Assembly (NCBI GenBank): GCA_035544875.1
Contig: DASZZP010000064.1
Span: 1 to 64,000, forward strand
DNA length: 64,000 nt
DNA from: JASLEW01 sp035544875
Lineage (GTDB): Bacteria; Acidobacteriota; Thermoanaerobaculia; Multivoradales; UBA5704
Direction of reading: 5' to 3'
Shown here: piece after piece, positions 63,981 to 64,000 of the stretch
Position numbering within the stretch: the stretch's first letter is position 1
How the letters are laid out: each line of letters opens with the position of its first letter
Made by a program: the position numbers and the translations under genes
Notes under the pieces: generated by a model
What the model saw: the letters and a program-made list of their open reading frames with translations, nothing else
Told to the model about the DNA's origin: nothing
Databases searched by the model: none

Positions 63981-64000
63981 GGCGTCTGGCGCGACTCGCC

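Overview
The window looks like a chromosomal stretch of a high-GC (about 68-70% by eye), Gram-negative, non-proteobacterial organism, most likely an Acidobacteriota member. This is inferred from the mix of genes: lipid A / O-antigen functions (so an outer membrane), two Hanks-type Ser/Thr kinases, a type I-alpha glutamine synthetase without the usual adenylylation motif, secreted proteins built from Ig-like repeats, an IPTL-CTERM sorting signal and a c-di-AMP synthase. Nothing suggests a plasmid or prophage. The only sign of a transposon is the tail of an IS630-type transposase at the left edge.

Layout. 0-12.9 kb: debranching enzyme, a TVP38-flavoprotein pair, glnA, a secreted beta-propeller protein, an unknown membrane protein with a duplicated transmembrane module, a luciferase-like monooxygenase, and an ArsR-AHSA1 pair. 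12.9-28.3 kb: an envelope polysaccharide block. It holds arnB, arnC, a free-standing arnA formyltransferase, a free-standing arnA-type decarboxylase, arnD and a converging arnT-like gene (4-amino-arabinose modification of lipid A). These are followed by an O-antigen ligase, a polytopic GT-C-like protein, rfbB-rfbC-DUF4301 and uppP. 28.3-36 kb: candidate small RNA, chalcone-isomerase-like protein, an ECF sigma / membrane anti-sigma-like / bactofilin-like operon, recD2, small proteins. 36-46.7 kb: an orphan NtrC-type regulator, pdxJ, and the minus-strand housekeeping run tRNA(CAU)-tilS-ftsH-folP-cdaA-cdaR-glmM, which joins c-di-AMP signalling to peptidoglycan precursor supply. 47-49 kb: ArsR, superoxide dismutase, rpmG, tRNA-Asp and tRNA-Val. 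49-56 kb: an unknown helical protein and two tail-to-tail paralogous kinases, one ending in a TonB-type domain. 56-64 kb: alkaline-phosphatase-superfamily lipoprotein, sigma factor plus HDAC-like enzyme, Ig-repeat secreted protein, fmt and rsmB.

The most distinctive signal is not a gene. At least three families of short palindromic repeats are scattered through the window. Family A (about 100-230 bp) has copies near 27.2, 32.4, 37.8, 41.9, 46.8 and 50.7 kb. Family B (about 200 bp, terminal inverted repeats around a 28-29 bp hairpin with a compensatory base change) lies at 47.5, 56.1 and 56.5 kb, with a half copy at 58.1 kb. Family C (about 45 bp) lies at 12.3 and 39.5 kb. Several sit in frame inside essential genes (folP, glmM) or in N-terminal extensions (arnC, arnT-like), much as Rickettsia palindromic elements do. 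The sequence also shows well-formed promoters and operators, including a matched promoter pair for the two arn transcripts, one of which would make a leaderless arnB mRNA.
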